Shown: piece by piece, positions 1 through 11,366 of the stretch
Layout: each line of letters starts with the position of its first letter
How positions within the stretch are numbered: position 1 is the stretch's first letter
NCBI GenBank assembly: GCA_949592205.1
Contig: CATIUR010000005.1
Location: 90,264,777-90,328,776 of the forward strand
Source of the DNA: Helichrysum umbraculigerum
Lineage: Eukaryota; Streptophyta; Magnoliopsida; Asterales; Asteraceae
DNA length: 64,000 bases
Direction: 5' to 3'
Notes under the pieces: generated by a model
What the model saw: the letters and a program-made list of their open reading frames with translations, nothing else
The model's database searches: none
Told to the model about the DNA's origin: nothing
Program-made: the position numbers and the translations under genes

Positions 1-109
1 TCAAATCACAACCGAACCATATATTTATTTCGGTTAGTTCTGATTTTTTGCTTACCCTATAGCGATGATGATGGTGGTAAGATGAAAAGTTTAATAATCA
101 AATCGACTA

Positions 110-232
110 CTCCCTCTGTCCCAATTTTATAGTCCAATATTCCTTTTATGGATGTCTCAAATTTATTGTCCACTTTCATAAATAGATAGGTTCTCTTATA
201 CCCCTAATATATACATGTAAGACAAAAAAGTA
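110..232. mobile_element. Left half of a Stowaway/mariner-type MITE
   Basis: A TA dinucleotide (108-109) is followed by the terminal motif CTCCCTCTGTCCCAATTTTA, typical of plant Tc1/mariner MITEs. The other end is the inverted copy at 9910-9929, followed by TA. Without the retrotransposon inserted in it the element is about 235 bp. It has no coding capacity. The Tekay element duplicated the MITE bases AAGTA at 228-232. Confidence 0.85.
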
Positions 233-2557
233 TGTGACAACCGTCAATTTAGGACTATAATTTAGTGCCTAATCAAGTTTTAATACATGTAATTAGTTCT
301 GTGTTAGGCTAATTAATGTATCAATTATTATATATATTGTTGAATATATATCTACAATTATGCGGTTTGCTCAAATCGTACGAGTTTCAATAGAATGAAT
401 TTCGATACAATAAATACGGACGTTGGTGACCAACTTTTATTTAATAACGCTTTATGTCAAAAGTATTCTTATTATAATACTTCGTATCCATTCGTACCGC
501 ACAATCAGAAAGTTACCAAATTTAAAATGTAAAACGCGCAACCAAATTAACTTACGTTTTTATAATTCAAATATAAAGTGATTAGTAAAATATTTAAATA
601 AAATATAGCGTGATAATTTGTATTTTAAAATGTACCAATTAATATTTAAAACAATTATTTAACGTTTAAATGACGGGGCAAACGAACACCGCACGGAGCG
701 CAGTGCGCGGACTGAAAATGGTGGGGATTCACCAAAACCCCCTCCACTTTCTCTTTTCTTTTCATTTCTTATTTTCTTTCTCTCTCTCTTTCATTTCTTT
801 TCTCTCAAAACCCCAAACACCCAAAAACTCACAAATTCACAAAATAAGCACCTCAAACAACCTCGGATCTTCAAGCCCATTTGGAAATAAACGACCACCT
901 CGCGACGATCTACAATCCTACCTTTCCGGAATTTCATTTCGGCGATTTGTAAGTTTCCGACACAACTCCAAAAACTCTCGTTTTTAAGTTTTATAACTTG
1001 CTAGTTGTTTGTATAACCTTATAATGTCCTAAAATGGGTTGGGTAAAAATATTATGCCGATCGATGGCCGGAAAACGCGTTTTTGGAGTTGAAACTCCGA
1101 TCAGACCCCGTACGTCGCATTTGGTCTGGAGCAGATGCGACGTAGCGACCTACGTCGCATTATATCCCCAACGTCGCATACAGCGACGCAGCCTATTACG
1201 TCGCATTGACTTGCGAACGTCGCACATAGCGACGCAGACCTTAACGTCGCAAAAACGAACCTACGTCGCATGAGCGACGTAGCACCCTACGTCGCTATTG
1301 ACTTAGCACTGTTGACCTTAGCGACGTAACCCTTTACGTCGCAAAACTCTTACGTCGCAGCCTACGTCGCAGGCTACGTCGCACAAAACAGAATCTTCAA
1401 AACTCAAAATTTTCGAAGTCAAAGTTACTGTAGCAATTCACTGTAGCAACAATATAATAACCTTTTGAACTATTGTTACAACCGTCACCAACGGGCCGTA
1501 CGCGTTTTCAAAACATACTTCAATTTATTCAAACAAGTCGTTGTAACTTGTATCAATTTAAATCAAACAAGTCAGAGTAACTTGTAACAATACAATCAAC
1601 CAAACCGGGGTAATTTGGACATTAAGTTAGACAAACAATTCAAATGGTAGTCTTTCGAGATACCAATACAATTAATAACAATTCAAGTGTCGTGGACACA
1701 TTCAGGTTTCAAGTCTTTGGACACCAACACACTGCTAATTACTTCAAGTTTAATTGCTTAACATTTCAAGACTCAGGTGAGTTTCATAGCCCCATTTTCA
1801 CTACTTTTACCAGGGGTGTGATATTACTGCATCATTTTGTTTTACAAGTAGAACGCAAGTGACAAACTTCAAATACTACATGAGTTTCAAGCTAATCAAT
1901 TTAAAGTCCTCCATAAGCATAGTCTCTAGTATTTTATAGCGTGAATGTTAGTATATGATATCATATGGGATTGACAATCCTCATCCGGGTTAGCACGCAC
2001 TAATCGGTCAAACGGATGTATTAGCATTTGGGAAGACGAGTGTTGATTAGGCACTCGTAGGAGGCAAATCATGTTAGGTTTCCTTAATTGGGCCTGACAA
2101 ATCAGTTAAGCTCAGACTATGTGCTCATGGACAGTATAACTTTTATTTTGCTTAATTGCATTTTAAATTCAATATAAATCTTGCGGTTCTGACAATTATA
2201 CATTGGCATACAAACCTGTGAGCTCACCAGCGTTTTCGCTGACCCATTTTAGTATATATCACAGGTACCCAGCAGTAGGTTGACTGCACAAGCAGGGATT
2301 TCTAGCTCGAGTCAGCATACATACAATTAGAGATTGGACTGCATTATTATATTTTGTAAAAGTAATTATGCCATGTAATCTCTCAATTTCAGGAACCGAG
2401 CTAGTGCAATATTATTTTTGATGTAAACGTTAACTTTATTAATACAAGTTTAAAACGACGCATATAGTGGTCGTTCATTATTATCTTTGTGCTTTGTATA
2501 TTGATTAGTGGCACCCAAATCAAGCTTCCGCAAATCATTAAATTTGGGGGTGTCACA
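233..2557 (+). repeat. 5' LTR of the Tekay element
   Basis: It starts TGTGACAACC and ends GGGGTGTCACA. A CT-rich stretch near 735-800 resembles a plant 5' leader, so transcription probably starts shortly before it, with AT-rich TATA-like sequence around 590-660; this is inference. The downstream part carries the GCGACGTA/TACGTCGC array at 1111-1384. Short reading frames inside the LTR (for example 670-987) recur in the 3' LTR only because the LTRs are copies, and they look non-coding. Confidence 0.95.
1111..1384. repeat. GCGACGTA/TACGTCGC dyad array in the 5' LTR
   Basis: About fifteen copies of ACGTCGC in either orientation lie in 274 bp. Many pair as inverted dyads with exactly six bases between 8-mers: 1137-1158, 1183-1204, 1229-1250, 1274-1295 and 1321-1342. 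Each copy holds two CpGs, in strong contrast to the AT-rich surroundings. The first half varies (GCGACGTA or GCGACGCA) while ACGTCGC is nearly constant. Function is unknown; protein binding or RNA hairpins are both possible. The 3' LTR has the same array. Confidence 0.9.
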
Positions 2558-2560
2558 GAT

Positions 2561-2572
2561 TGGTATCAGAGC
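2561..2572 (+). promoter_or_regulatory. Primer-binding site (initiator-Met tRNA)
   Basis: TGGTATCAGAGC lies three bases after the 5' LTR. It is the standard plant retrotransposon site complementary to the 3' end of initiator methionine tRNA, where minus-strand DNA synthesis starts. Confidence 0.95.
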
Positions 2573-2935
2573 CTAAGGTTATAGTGAACTAGGTTGCATT
2601 TAGTGGGCCTAGACTATGACCGTTAGGCAGTATTCCTTATTAGTTATGACTAGTTCAGGGATTACATCATACGACTTTAATTTAACATAGCCTGATCAAC
2701 TATGTACAATTAAAGAAAGATGATGTGAAATCTGAAAGAGTCATGTTGAACAGGAATGCATTAGTTGACTCTGACCTCGAGAGAAACGGGACTCAAAACA
2801 CGTCTGTGCTAGACACTCAATAGGTTATTATGTGATATACATATATATATACATAAATAGACCTCACTTACCAACTTTAGGCTATATTATATTATATGAA
2901 TATAGGCCTCATTCCCTCTAACGTTTTATCTCGGA

Positions 2936-5900
2936 ATGACAAACACACCACCAAATTCATCGCACTCAGACGAGTATCTCACGTCCTTTCTTTGTTCTTT
3001 CTTACTCAGCATCATGCCTCCTCGTCGTCAAATTACCCTTAGCGAAGCTGAGATCGCGGGAATCATTGCTCGCAGTGTGACCGAAGCCTTGGCTACCCGA
3101 ACACCACCCGGTAGCGAGGACACCGCAACCAATACTCCACCACCCAAACCCTGCTCCTATAAGGACTTCCTTAGCTGTAAACCACTATACTTCAAGGGCA
3201 CGGAAGGTGCCATTGGCTTGATCCGTTGGATTGAGCGCATGGAATCTGTTTTCAGTCTCTGCGACTGCACTGAGAACAACAAGGTCAAATTCGCTGTTTA
3301 CACCTTTCAGGAAGGTGCATCCACGTGGTGGAAAACCCACGCAAACTCTGTAGGCCTTGAGGTTGCAAACCGACTTCCTTGGGCCGAACTGAAGAAGAAG
3401 CTGACAGAAAAGTACTGTCCTGAAGAAGAATTGCATAGGCTGGAAGAAGAATTCTGGCATCTGGAAGTGCAGGGAAATGATGTCGCTGATTATACCACCA
3501 AGTTTCAGCAGTTTGCCTTATTATGCCCGGGTTTGGTCGAACCAGAAAGTAAGGGCATTAAGAAATACATTCGTGGACTTCCCGAGAACATCCAGGGAAA
3601 CGTCGCCTCATCCAAACCAACCACTACTGAGAGTGCCATTCGATTGGCCCACGAACTCATGGCCCTAGTTGTCAGCCGTGAGACCTCCAACACCTCATCC
3701 TCCAACAAACGCAAATCCACTGAACACTACCACAACTCAAGAAAGAAAAACAACGCCATCCAAGTCTACACCTCCAACTCTGAAACCACCCACAGCTACA
3801 CCGGGGGCAGACCTTATTGTCCCAAGTGTAACTATCACCATTTTGGTCAGTGCGGTACTCCTTGCAACAACTGCAGGAGGCAAGGGCATTTGACTAAGGA
3901 TTGCAGGGCCCCCAAATCCAACAACAACCTCTCTGACAGAAATACCCGACAACCTAAGTCCTGCTATGAATGTGGAAACCCAGGACACTTCAGGGATTCT
4001 TGCCCAAAGTTGAAGAATAAGGGCAACAACAACAACAACTCCCGCAACAACAACAACGCCAAAAGTACCGCTTTCGTGATCAACTCAGGGGACGCCCGTC
4101 TGGACCCGAATGTGGTCACGGGTATGTTCCTCCTCAACAATTTAACTGCTTCCATTCTGTTTGATACTGGTGCCGATAGGAGTTTTATTTCCGATGAATT
4201 TTGCCCTCTACTTGACATTACACCTGTTGCTTTAGACGTTAAGTACACCGTAGAGCTAGCAAATGGCAAGCTGATAGAAACCGATAGTGTGATACCTAAT
4301 TGCACTTTAAATCTAGCCGACGAAACCTTCCCCATAGATCTTATGCCTATTGAGATAGGAAGTTTCGATGTCATCGTAGGCATGGACTGGTTATCCAAAC
4401 ATCGCGCCGAAATCATCTGCTATGACAAAATTGTTCGCATACCTCTCACTGTCGGTAGAACCCTAGTCATACAGGGGGAGACCGGAGGGACGAGGCTCAA
4501 CCTCATATCTTGTTTAAAAACCCGAAAATTTCTGAGAAAGGGTTATCCTGCAATCCTCGCGCACATCATGGAGAAAAAGTCGGAGGAGAAGCGACTTGAG
4601 GATGTTCCAATTGTTCGAGACTTTCCAGAAGTCTTCCCTGAAGAACTACCTGGTCTACCACCACCAAGACAGGTTGAGTTCTCAATCGATCTTGTACCCG
4701 GTGCTGCGCCTGTGGCCCGAGCACCATACCGTTTAGCTCCATCCGAACTTCAGGAGTTGTCCACCCAGTTACAGGAACTCCTGGAACGAGGGTTTATCAG
4801 GCCGAGTTCTTCACCTTGGGGAGCTCCGGTCCTATTCGTTAAGAAGAAAGATGGTTCCTTTCGAATGTGTATCGACTATCGAGAGTTGAACAAGTTAACT
4901 GTCAAGAACCGGTATCCACTTCCTCGAATCGATGATTTGTTCGACCAACTGCAAGGGTCGAGTTGTTATTCAAAGATTGATCTCCGATCCGGTTATCATC
5001 AATTGCGTGTTCGCGATGCCGATATTCCAAAAACCGCTTTCAGAACCCGTTACGGGCATTACGAATTCCAAGTGATGCCATTCGGCCTAACCAACGCACC
5101 GGCGGTATTCATGGACCTTATGAATCGGGTGTGCAAGCCTTATCTTGACAAATTTGTCATTGTCTTCATCGACGACATCCTTATATATTCACGAAACAAA
5201 GAAGAACACGAGCAACACCTCAAAACCATCCTTGAACTGCTTAAACACGAGGAGCTCTATGCCAAGTTCTCTAAGTGTGAGTTCTGGATCAAAACCGTTC
5301 AATTCCTTGGTCACGTGATTGACAGTCAGGGGATTCACGTTGACCCGTCAAAAATCGAGGCTATCAAAGATTGGCAATCGCCAACCACTCCAACCGAAGT
5401 ACGGCAGTTTTTGGGACTTGCCGGGTACTATCGACGCTTCATTAAAAATTTCTCCAAGATAGCCATACCACTCACGACTCTGACCCAGAAAGACAAAAAG
5501 TTTGACTGGACTGAGAAACAAGAGTCGGCATTTCAACTCTTAAAGCAAAAGCTTTGCAGTGCTCCTATCCTATCATTACCCGAAGGCACCGATGATTTCG
5601 TGGTATACTGCGATGCTTCTCATCAAGGTCTCGGTTGTGTGCTCATGCAACGAGACAAAGTCATAGCTTATGCTTCCCGACAGCTCAAGATTCATGAAAA
5701 GAATTACACTACCCACGACCTCGAGCTAGGAGCTGTCGTTTTTGCCCTCAAGATCTGGAGACATTACCTTTACGGTACCAGATGTACAATTTTCACCGAC
5801 CATAAAAGCCTTCAACACATATTCGATCAGAAGGATCTCAACATGAGGCAACGTCGATGGGTCGAGTTGCTTACCGATTACGACTGTGAACTCAAATATC

Positions 5901-7453
5901 ATCCAGGCAAAGCAAATGTTGTTGCTGACGCCCTCAGTCGAAAAGAGCGAGTGAAACCACTTCGGGTTCGAGCCCTTAGTATGACCATTCACAACAATTT
6001 AAACATTCAAGTTCTCACTGCTCAACTCGAAGCCTTAAAACACGAAAACGTCAAGAATGAAGCCTTGCGAGGCATGGATAAGCAATTCGAAATCAAACCT
6101 AACGGGATTAGGTATTTCTCAAACCGAATATGGTTGCCTAAATGTGGGAACCTACGAGACTTGGTGATGGATGAAGCTCACAAGTCCAAATATTCTATCC
6201 ATCCGGGATCCGATAAAATGTACCACGGTATCAAGGACTTCTACTGGTGGCCGAACATGAAAGCTGAAATCGCCACCTATGTCAGCAAGTGCCTTACTTG
6301 CTCCAAAGTCAAAATCGAATATCAAAAACCTTCTGGTTTACTTCAACAACCCAGTCTTCCTGAATGGAAATGGGAACAAATTGCCATGGACTTCATAACC
6401 AAACTACCTCGATCCTCGAACGGTTGCGATACCATTTGGGTGATCGTGGATCGTCTCACCAAATCTGCTCACTTCCTGGCAATCAAGGAATCCGACAAAA
6501 TGGAACGCCTCACCAACATTTATCTAAAGGAAATCGTGACCAAACACGGTGTTCCAATTTCAATTATCTCCGATAGAGATAGTCGTTTCACTTCACAATT
6601 TTGGCAATCACTTCAAAAATCTCTGGGTACTCGACTTGATATGAGTACCGCATACCATCCTCAAACAGACGGCCAAAGTGAACGAACCATTCAAACACTT
6701 GAAGACATGCTACGGTCCGGCATAGTAGACTTCGGTGTAAACTGGGAAAAACAACTACCATTGTGTGAGTTTTCGTACAACAACAGTTATCATACCAGCA
6801 TCAAAGCTGCACCCTTCGAAGCACTGTACGGTCGTAAGTGCCGGTCACCTATATGTTGGACTGAAGTTGGGGATAGCCAACTCACAGGTCCAGAAATCAT
6901 TCACGAGACAACCGAGAAAATCGTTGAAATTCAAAACAAACTCAAAGCCGCGCGTGATCGTCAGAAAAGTTATGCTGACGTGAGACGCAAACCACTCGAG
7001 TTCCAAGTTGGGGATCGAGTTCTACTCAGAGTATCGCCTTGGAAAGGCGTAATCCGATTTGGTAAACGAGGGAAGTTAAATCCCAGATACATTGGACCAT
7101 TCGAGATCCTCGAAAGGATTGGTCCAGTGGCTTATCGATTGCAGCTGCCATCTGAACTCAGCAGCGTGCATCCCACATTTCATGTTTCAAATCTGAAGAA
7201 GTGTCTGTCTGATGAGACACTTATCATTCCACTCGATGAAATTCGAGTTGACGAAAAACTTCACTTTGTTGAGGAACCCGCTGAAATCATGGACCGTGAG
7301 GTCAAACAACTTAAACAAAGTCGTATTCCCATTGTCAAGGTTAGGTGGAATTCGCGGCGCGGTCCGGAATTCACCTGGGAACGGGAAGACCAAATGCGAC
7401 TCAAGTATCCTCAACTCTTCACTGATTCAACGTCAAACACCACTTCAACATAA
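2936..7453 (+). CDS. Tekay Gag-Pol polyprotein (Gag, protease, RT, RNase H, integrase, chromodomain)
   Basis: One open frame of 1505 codons. The likely start is the internal Met27 (ATG at 3014), which begins MPPRR as in other Tekay Gags; the upstream ATG at 2936 is also in frame. Domains in order: Gag core (about 80-250); zinc knuckles C310-C313-H318-C323 and C343-C346-H351-C356; aspartic protease with DTGA (Asp410); reverse transcriptase (about 600-790) with active-site FIDD at 744-747; RNase H (Asp892); integrase with an HHCC finger (His1089 to Cys1122) and catalytic Asp1152, Asp1213 and Glu1249; a GPY/F-like module; and a chromodomain at about 1425-1490. No stop or frameshift is present, so it is predicted to encode an intact product for element replication and targeted integration. 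Confidence 0.97.
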   Translation: MTNTPPNSSHSDEYLTSFLCSFLLSIMPPRRQITLSEAEIAGIIARSVTEALATRTPPGSEDTATNTPPPKPCSYKDFLSCKPLYFKGTEGAIGLIRWIERMESVFSLCDCTENNKVKFAVYTFQEGASTWWKTHANSVGLEVANRLPWAELKKKLTEKYCPEEELHRLEEEFWHLEVQGNDVADYTTKFQQFALLCPGLVEPESKGIKKYIRGLPENIQGNVASSKPTTTESAIRLAHELMALVVSRETSNTSSSNKRKSTEHYHNSRKKNNAIQVYTSNSETTHSYTGGRPYCPKCNYHHFGQCGTPCNNCRRQGHLTKDCRAPKSNNNLSDRNTRQPKSCYECGNPGHFRDSCPKLKNKGNNNNNSRNNNNAKSTAFVINSGDARLDPNVVTGMFLLNNLTASILFDTGADRSFISDEFCPLLDITPVALDVKYTVELANGKLIETDSVIPNCTLNLADETFPIDLMPIEIGSFDVIVGMDWLSKHRAEIICYDKIVRIPLTVGRTLVIQGETGGTRLNLISCLKTRKFLRKGYPAILAHIMEKKSEEKRLEDVPIVRDFPEVFPEELPGLPPPRQVEFSIDLVPGAAPVARAPYRLAPSELQELSTQLQELLERGFIRPSSSPWGAPVLFVKKKDGSFRMCIDYRELNKLTVKNRYPLPRIDDLFDQLQGSSCYSKIDLRSGYHQLRVRDADIPKTAFRTRYGHYEFQVMPFGLTNAPAVFMDLMNRVCKPYLDKFVIVFIDDILIYSRNKEEHEQHLKTILELLKHEELYAKFSKCEFWIKTVQFLGHVIDSQGIHVDPSKIEAIKDWQSPTTPTEVRQFLGLAGYYRRFIKNFSKIAIPLTTLTQKDKKFDWTEKQESAFQLLKQKLCSAPILSLPEGTDDFVVYCDASHQGLGCVLMQRDKVIAYASRQLKIHEKNYTTHDLELGAVVFALKIWRHYLYGTRCTIFTDHKSLQHIFDQKDLNMRQRRWVELLTDYDCELKYHPGKANVVADALSRKERVKPLRVRALSMTIHNNLNIQVLTAQLEALKHENVKNEALRGMDKQFEIKPNGIRYFSNRIWLPKCGNLRDLVMDEAHKSKYSIHPGSDKMYHGIKDFYWWPNMKAEIATYVSKCLTCSKVKIEYQKPSGLLQQPSLPEWKWEQIAMDFITKLPRSSNGCDTIWVIVDRLTKSAHFLAIKESDKMERLTNIYLKEIVTKHGVPISIISDRDSRFTSQFWQSLQKSLGTRLDMSTAYHPQTDGQSERTIQTLEDMLRSGIVDFGVNWEKQLPLCEFSYNNSYHTSIKAAPFEALYGRKCRSPICWTEVGDSQLTGPEIIHETTEKIVEIQNKLKAARDRQKSYADVRRKPLEFQVGDRVLLRVSPWKGVIRFGKRGKLNPRYIGPFEILERIGPVAYRLQLPSELSSVHPTFHVSNLKKCLSDETLIIPLDEIRVDEKLHFVEEPAEIMDREVKQLKQSRIPIVKVRWNSRRGPEFTWEREDQMRLKYPQLFTDSTSNTTST

Positions 7454-7475
7454 ATTTCGGGACGAAATTCTTCTA

Positions 7476-7487
7476 ACAGGGGGAGAA
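7476..7487 (+). promoter_or_regulatory. Polypurine tract of the Tekay element
   Basis: The purine run ACAGGGGGAGAA directly abuts the 3' LTR. It is the expected primer site for plus-strand DNA synthesis. Confidence 0.9.
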
Positions 7488-9812
7488 TGTGACAACCGTC
7501 AATTTAGGACTATAATTTAGTGCCTAATCAAGTTTTAATACATGTAATTAGTTCTGTGTTAGGCTAATTAATGTATCAATTATTATATATATTGTTGAAT
7601 ATATATCTACAATTATGCGGTTTGCTCAAATCGTACGAGTTTCAATAGAATGAATTTCGATACAATAAATACGGACGTTGGTGACCAACTTTTATTTAAT
7701 AACGCTTTATGTCAAAAGTATTCTTATTATAATACTTCGTATCCATTCGTACCGCACAATCAGAAAGTTACCAAATTTAAAATGTAAAACGCGCAACCAA
7801 ATTAACTTACGTTTTTATAATTCAAATATAAAGTGATTAGTAAAATATTTAAATAAAATATAGCGTGATAATTTGTATTTTAAAATGTACCAATTAATAT
7901 TTAAAACAATTATTTAACGTTTAAATGACGGGGCAAACGAACACCGCACGGAGCGCAGTGCGCAGACTGAAAATGGTGGGGATTCACCAAAACCCCCTCC
8001 ACTTTCTCTTTTCTTTTCATTTCTTATTTTCTTTCTCTCTCTCTTTCATTTCTTTTCTCTCAAAACCCCAAACACCCAAAAACTCACAAATTCACAAAAT
8101 AAGCACCTCAAACAACCTCGGATCTTCAAGCCCATTTGGAAATAAACGACCACCTCGCGACGATCTACAATCCTACCTTTCCGGAATTTCATTTCGGCGA
8201 TTTGTAAGTTTCCGACACAACTCCGAAAACTCTCGTTTTTAAGTTTTATAACTTGCTAGTTGTTTGTATAACCTTATAATGTCCTAAAATGGGTTGGGTA
8301 AAAATATTATGCCGATCGATGGCCGGAAAACGCGTTTTTGGAGTTGAAACTCCGATCAGACCCCGTACGTCGCATTTGGTCTGGAGCAGATGCGACGTAG
8401 CGACCTACGTCGCATTATATCCCCAACGTCGCATATAGCGACGCAGCCTATTACGTCGCATTGACTTGCGAACGTCGCACATAGCGACGCAGACCTTAAC
8501 GTCGCAAAAACGAACCTACGTCGCATGAGCGACGTAGCACCCTACGTCGCTATTGACTTAGCACTGTTGACCTTAGCGACGTAACCCTTTACGTCGCAAA
8601 ACTCTTACGTCGCAGCCTACGTCGCAGGCTACGTCGCACAAAACAGAATCTTCAAAACTCAAAATTTTCGAAGTCAAAGTTACTGTAGCAATTCACTGTA
8701 GCAACAATATAATAACCTTTTGAACTATTGTTACAACCGTCACCAACGGGCCGTACGCGTTTTCAAAACATACTTCAATTTATTCAAACAAGTCGTTGTA
8801 ACTTGTATCAATTTAAATCAAACAAGTCAGAGTAACGTGTAACAATACAATCAACCAAACCGGGGTAATTTGGACATTAAGTTAGACAAACAATTCAAAT
8901 GGTAGTCTTTCGAGATACCAATACAATTAATAACAATTCAAGTGTCGTGGACACATTCAGGTTTCAAGTCTTTGGACACCAACACACTGCTAATTACTTC
9001 AAGTTTAATTGCTTAACATTTCAAGACTCAGGTGAGTTTCATAGCCCCATTTTCACTACTTTTACCAGGGGTGTGATATTACTGCATCATTTTGTTTTAC
9101 AAGTAGAACGCAAGTGACAAACTTCAAATACTACATGAGTTTCAAGCTAATCAATTTAAAGTCCTCCATAAGCATAGTCTCTAGTATTTTATAGCGTGAA
9201 TGTTAGTATATGATATCATATGGGATTGACAATCCTCATCCGGGTTAGCACGCACTAATCGGTCAAACGGATGTATTAGCATTTGGGAAGACGAGTGTTG
9301 ATTAGGCACTCGTAGGAGGCAAATCATGTTAGGTTTCCTTAATTGGGCCTGACAAATCAGTTAAGCTCAGACTATGTGCTCATGGACAGTATAACTTTTA
9401 TTTTGCTTAATTGCATTTTAAATTCAATATAAATCTTGCGGTTCTGACAATTATACATTGGCATACAAACCTGTGAGCTCACCAGCGTTTTCGCTGACCC
9501 ATTTTAGTATATATCACAGGTACCCAGCAGTAGGTTGACTGCACAAGCAGGGATTTCTAGCTCGAGTCAGCATACATACAATTAGAGATTGGACTGCATT
9601 ATTATATTTTGTAAAAGTAATTATGCCATGTAATCTCTCAATTTCAGGAACCGAGCTAGTGCAATATTATTTTTGATGTAAACGTTAACTTTATTAATAC
9701 AAGTTTAAAACGACGCATATAGTGGTCGTTCATTATTATCTTTGTGCTTTGTATATTGATTAGTGGCACCCAAATCAAGCTTCCGCAAATCATTAAATTT
9801 GGGGGTGTCACA
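7488..9812 (+). repeat. 3' LTR of the Tekay element
   Basis: 2325 bp, same length as the 5' LTR. Differences I could see by eye: G/A in the segment at 7963, A/G near 8224, C/T near 8437 and T/G near 8836. The C/T change turns a CAG into TAG in a chance reading frame of the LTR, which supports that frame being non-coding. The dyad array lies at 8366-8639. Confidence 0.95.
8366..8639. repeat. GCGACGTA/TACGTCGC dyad array in the 3' LTR
   Basis: A copy of the 5' LTR array (offset 7255), with one visible substitution and the same five dyads with six-base spacers. Confidence 0.9.
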
Positions 9813-9817
9813 AAGTA

Positions 9818-9929
9818 AGTGAAAAGTAAAGCGTAAAACTATCATCTTACCAAAAAGTAAGTGGAATGATGATTTTATCTTAAACTGCGTGTTTTTTGTC
9901 GGTGGACAATAAAATTGGGATGGAGGGAA
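9818..9929. mobile_element. Right half of the split mariner-type MITE
   Basis: Ends with AAAATTGGGATGGAGGGAA, inverted to the left terminus at 110, then the TA target duplication at 9930-9931. Confidence 0.85.
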
Positions 9930-10668
9930 TATTTTTTTGGGAAAAAGATAGTAGCGTGACAGTGAAAATGGAACACTATATTATATCAATTTCAATAAGT
10001 TGTAGTTGTTTGGTGCATGCGCCAATTGTTTGGGCTTCACCGCACTCGCGATCTTGCTGACTCGCCATTTTTATTTTATCTGTAATCTAATTGAAACTGT
10101 CTTTCCGTTGCAAGGGTTAATAGTAGTATGTTGTATGTCACAAAAGCTTGTATGTTTGGTTTGTTTCTCACATCTTGTATAAAAATGGTGCCATTGGCAT
10201 GCTTAAAGAATCCTATCATCCTACTAAAAGACCAACGGTTTTACTAAAAAGATACGAATAACAAATGTGATCGACATAATTCATTATTTAATTTAATTTA
10301 TGAAATAAAAATAAGGTAGTGGTATGTCATGATCAAATTTAATTTAAAATATGAAAGACCACAATTACCAGCTTTGTAAGTAAACTCTACATTCCATTGG
10401 ACGAGAGTGTAACTTTACTAAAGTATCCAAGTCAAAATGCAGAAAGTGAGAAACTTGCATTATAACTTTTTTTATTATTATTATTTCTCTATCACATTAA
10501 TGGTTCTTTGATAGAAAATGATTGGTAGAACTAAATTTGTTGGCCTAAATATAGGGCTAAAGTTTGAGAAAATTTTTGAGATGGTCAATCAACGCATACA
10601 TATACATGCTATGGTATGTGTCAGAGTTTTTATCTTCAATTTGGTCACTGATCTCGCGGAATAAAAGC
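9930..10668. other. AT-rich intergenic DNA
   Basis: No gene, recognisable transposon end or RNA gene seen. Only short A/T runs. Confidence 0.6.
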
Positions 10669-11366
10669 AGCGGAACCGCGTAAACCGAAAGCCAATGAAA
10701 CTACACCACGTGTACATGCAATCCCACGGTCAACACCATATCCCGCAATCAACGCAAGATCTCGCAGTTTTTTTAAATTTCTGCAGAACGTTTTTAATTC
10801 AATTAAACTACAAATACCCGCTGTATTTTATCGTATCCCGCTGGTATTCCTATTTTTGAATTTTGTGCCCCCGAATTAAGCTTCTTTGACGCTGTAATTT
10901 TTGAAATGGTGTTATTGTTGTGAATGGTGATACTTATACTAGTATCATAAAGGGTTTTGGCCTTAGGAAACCCCCAAAATCCATTCCCTTTCCTAGTATA
11001 ACTACTACTACAGAAAGACTACTGCGAGTACAATAATATCTCAACGATCAAATGAATATGATAATCATTAACAACTTATACAGCAACAACACAAGAAAGA
11101 TATGAGGATGTTGGAAGAAATGTTGTCAAAATGGAACCCAATGGCTCGACAATTTCTGCCCCATCAAACAACTTTATTTCAAAAAACTGGAAATATCAGC
11201 CGCCCTACGGAGATAATACACCGGGTATTTTGCAATAAAAACGTGCTGTGGAAATTTAAAAAAAAAACGGCAGGATCTTTCGTCGACCTGCGGGATATGA
11301 CGTTGACTGCAGGATTGCATGTACACGTGGTGTAATTTCATTGGCTTTCGGTTTTCGCGGTTCTAC
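10669..11366. mobile_element. Non-autonomous inverted-repeat DNA transposon (about 0.7 kb)
   Basis: The ends are long inverted repeats of about 115-120 bp. The left arm begins AGCGGAACCGCGTAAACCG and the right arm ends with its inverse near 11366; both contain CACCACGTGTACATGCAATC or its complement. Similarity is roughly 85% by eye. The 450-bp core has no convincing gene. I could not define the target duplication, so the superfamily (MULE-like or other) is open. Short frames such as 11102-11335 run into the arm and look spurious. Confidence 0.75.

Larger units (their letters stand above)
228..9817 (+). mobile_element. Complete Ty3/gypsy Tekay-clade chromovirus LTR retrotransposon
   Basis: The order is 5 bp target duplication AAGTA (228-232), 5' LTR (233-2557), primer-binding site, one gag-pol reading frame, polypurine tract, 3' LTR (7488-9812) and AAGTA again (9813-9817). 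Both LTRs are exactly 2325 bp, begin TGTGACA and end TGTCACA. Reading them against each other I saw about four substitutions, so the insertion is recent. The reading frame is unbroken and has a C-terminal chromodomain, the mark of the Tekay/Del chromoviruses, whose integration is usually directed to heterochromatin. All parts needed for autonomous movement appear present. It sits inside a MITE. Confidence 0.96.

Noticed and set aside
1111..1384. Dyad array considered as a CRISPR-like array
   Set aside because: Spacers are six bases, half-sites are inverted, and this is a plant LTR.
670..1862. Short reading frames inside the Tekay LTR, repeated in the 3' LTR
   Set aside because: They repeat only because LTRs are copies; one is cut by a single substitution between the LTRs, and none shows domain features.
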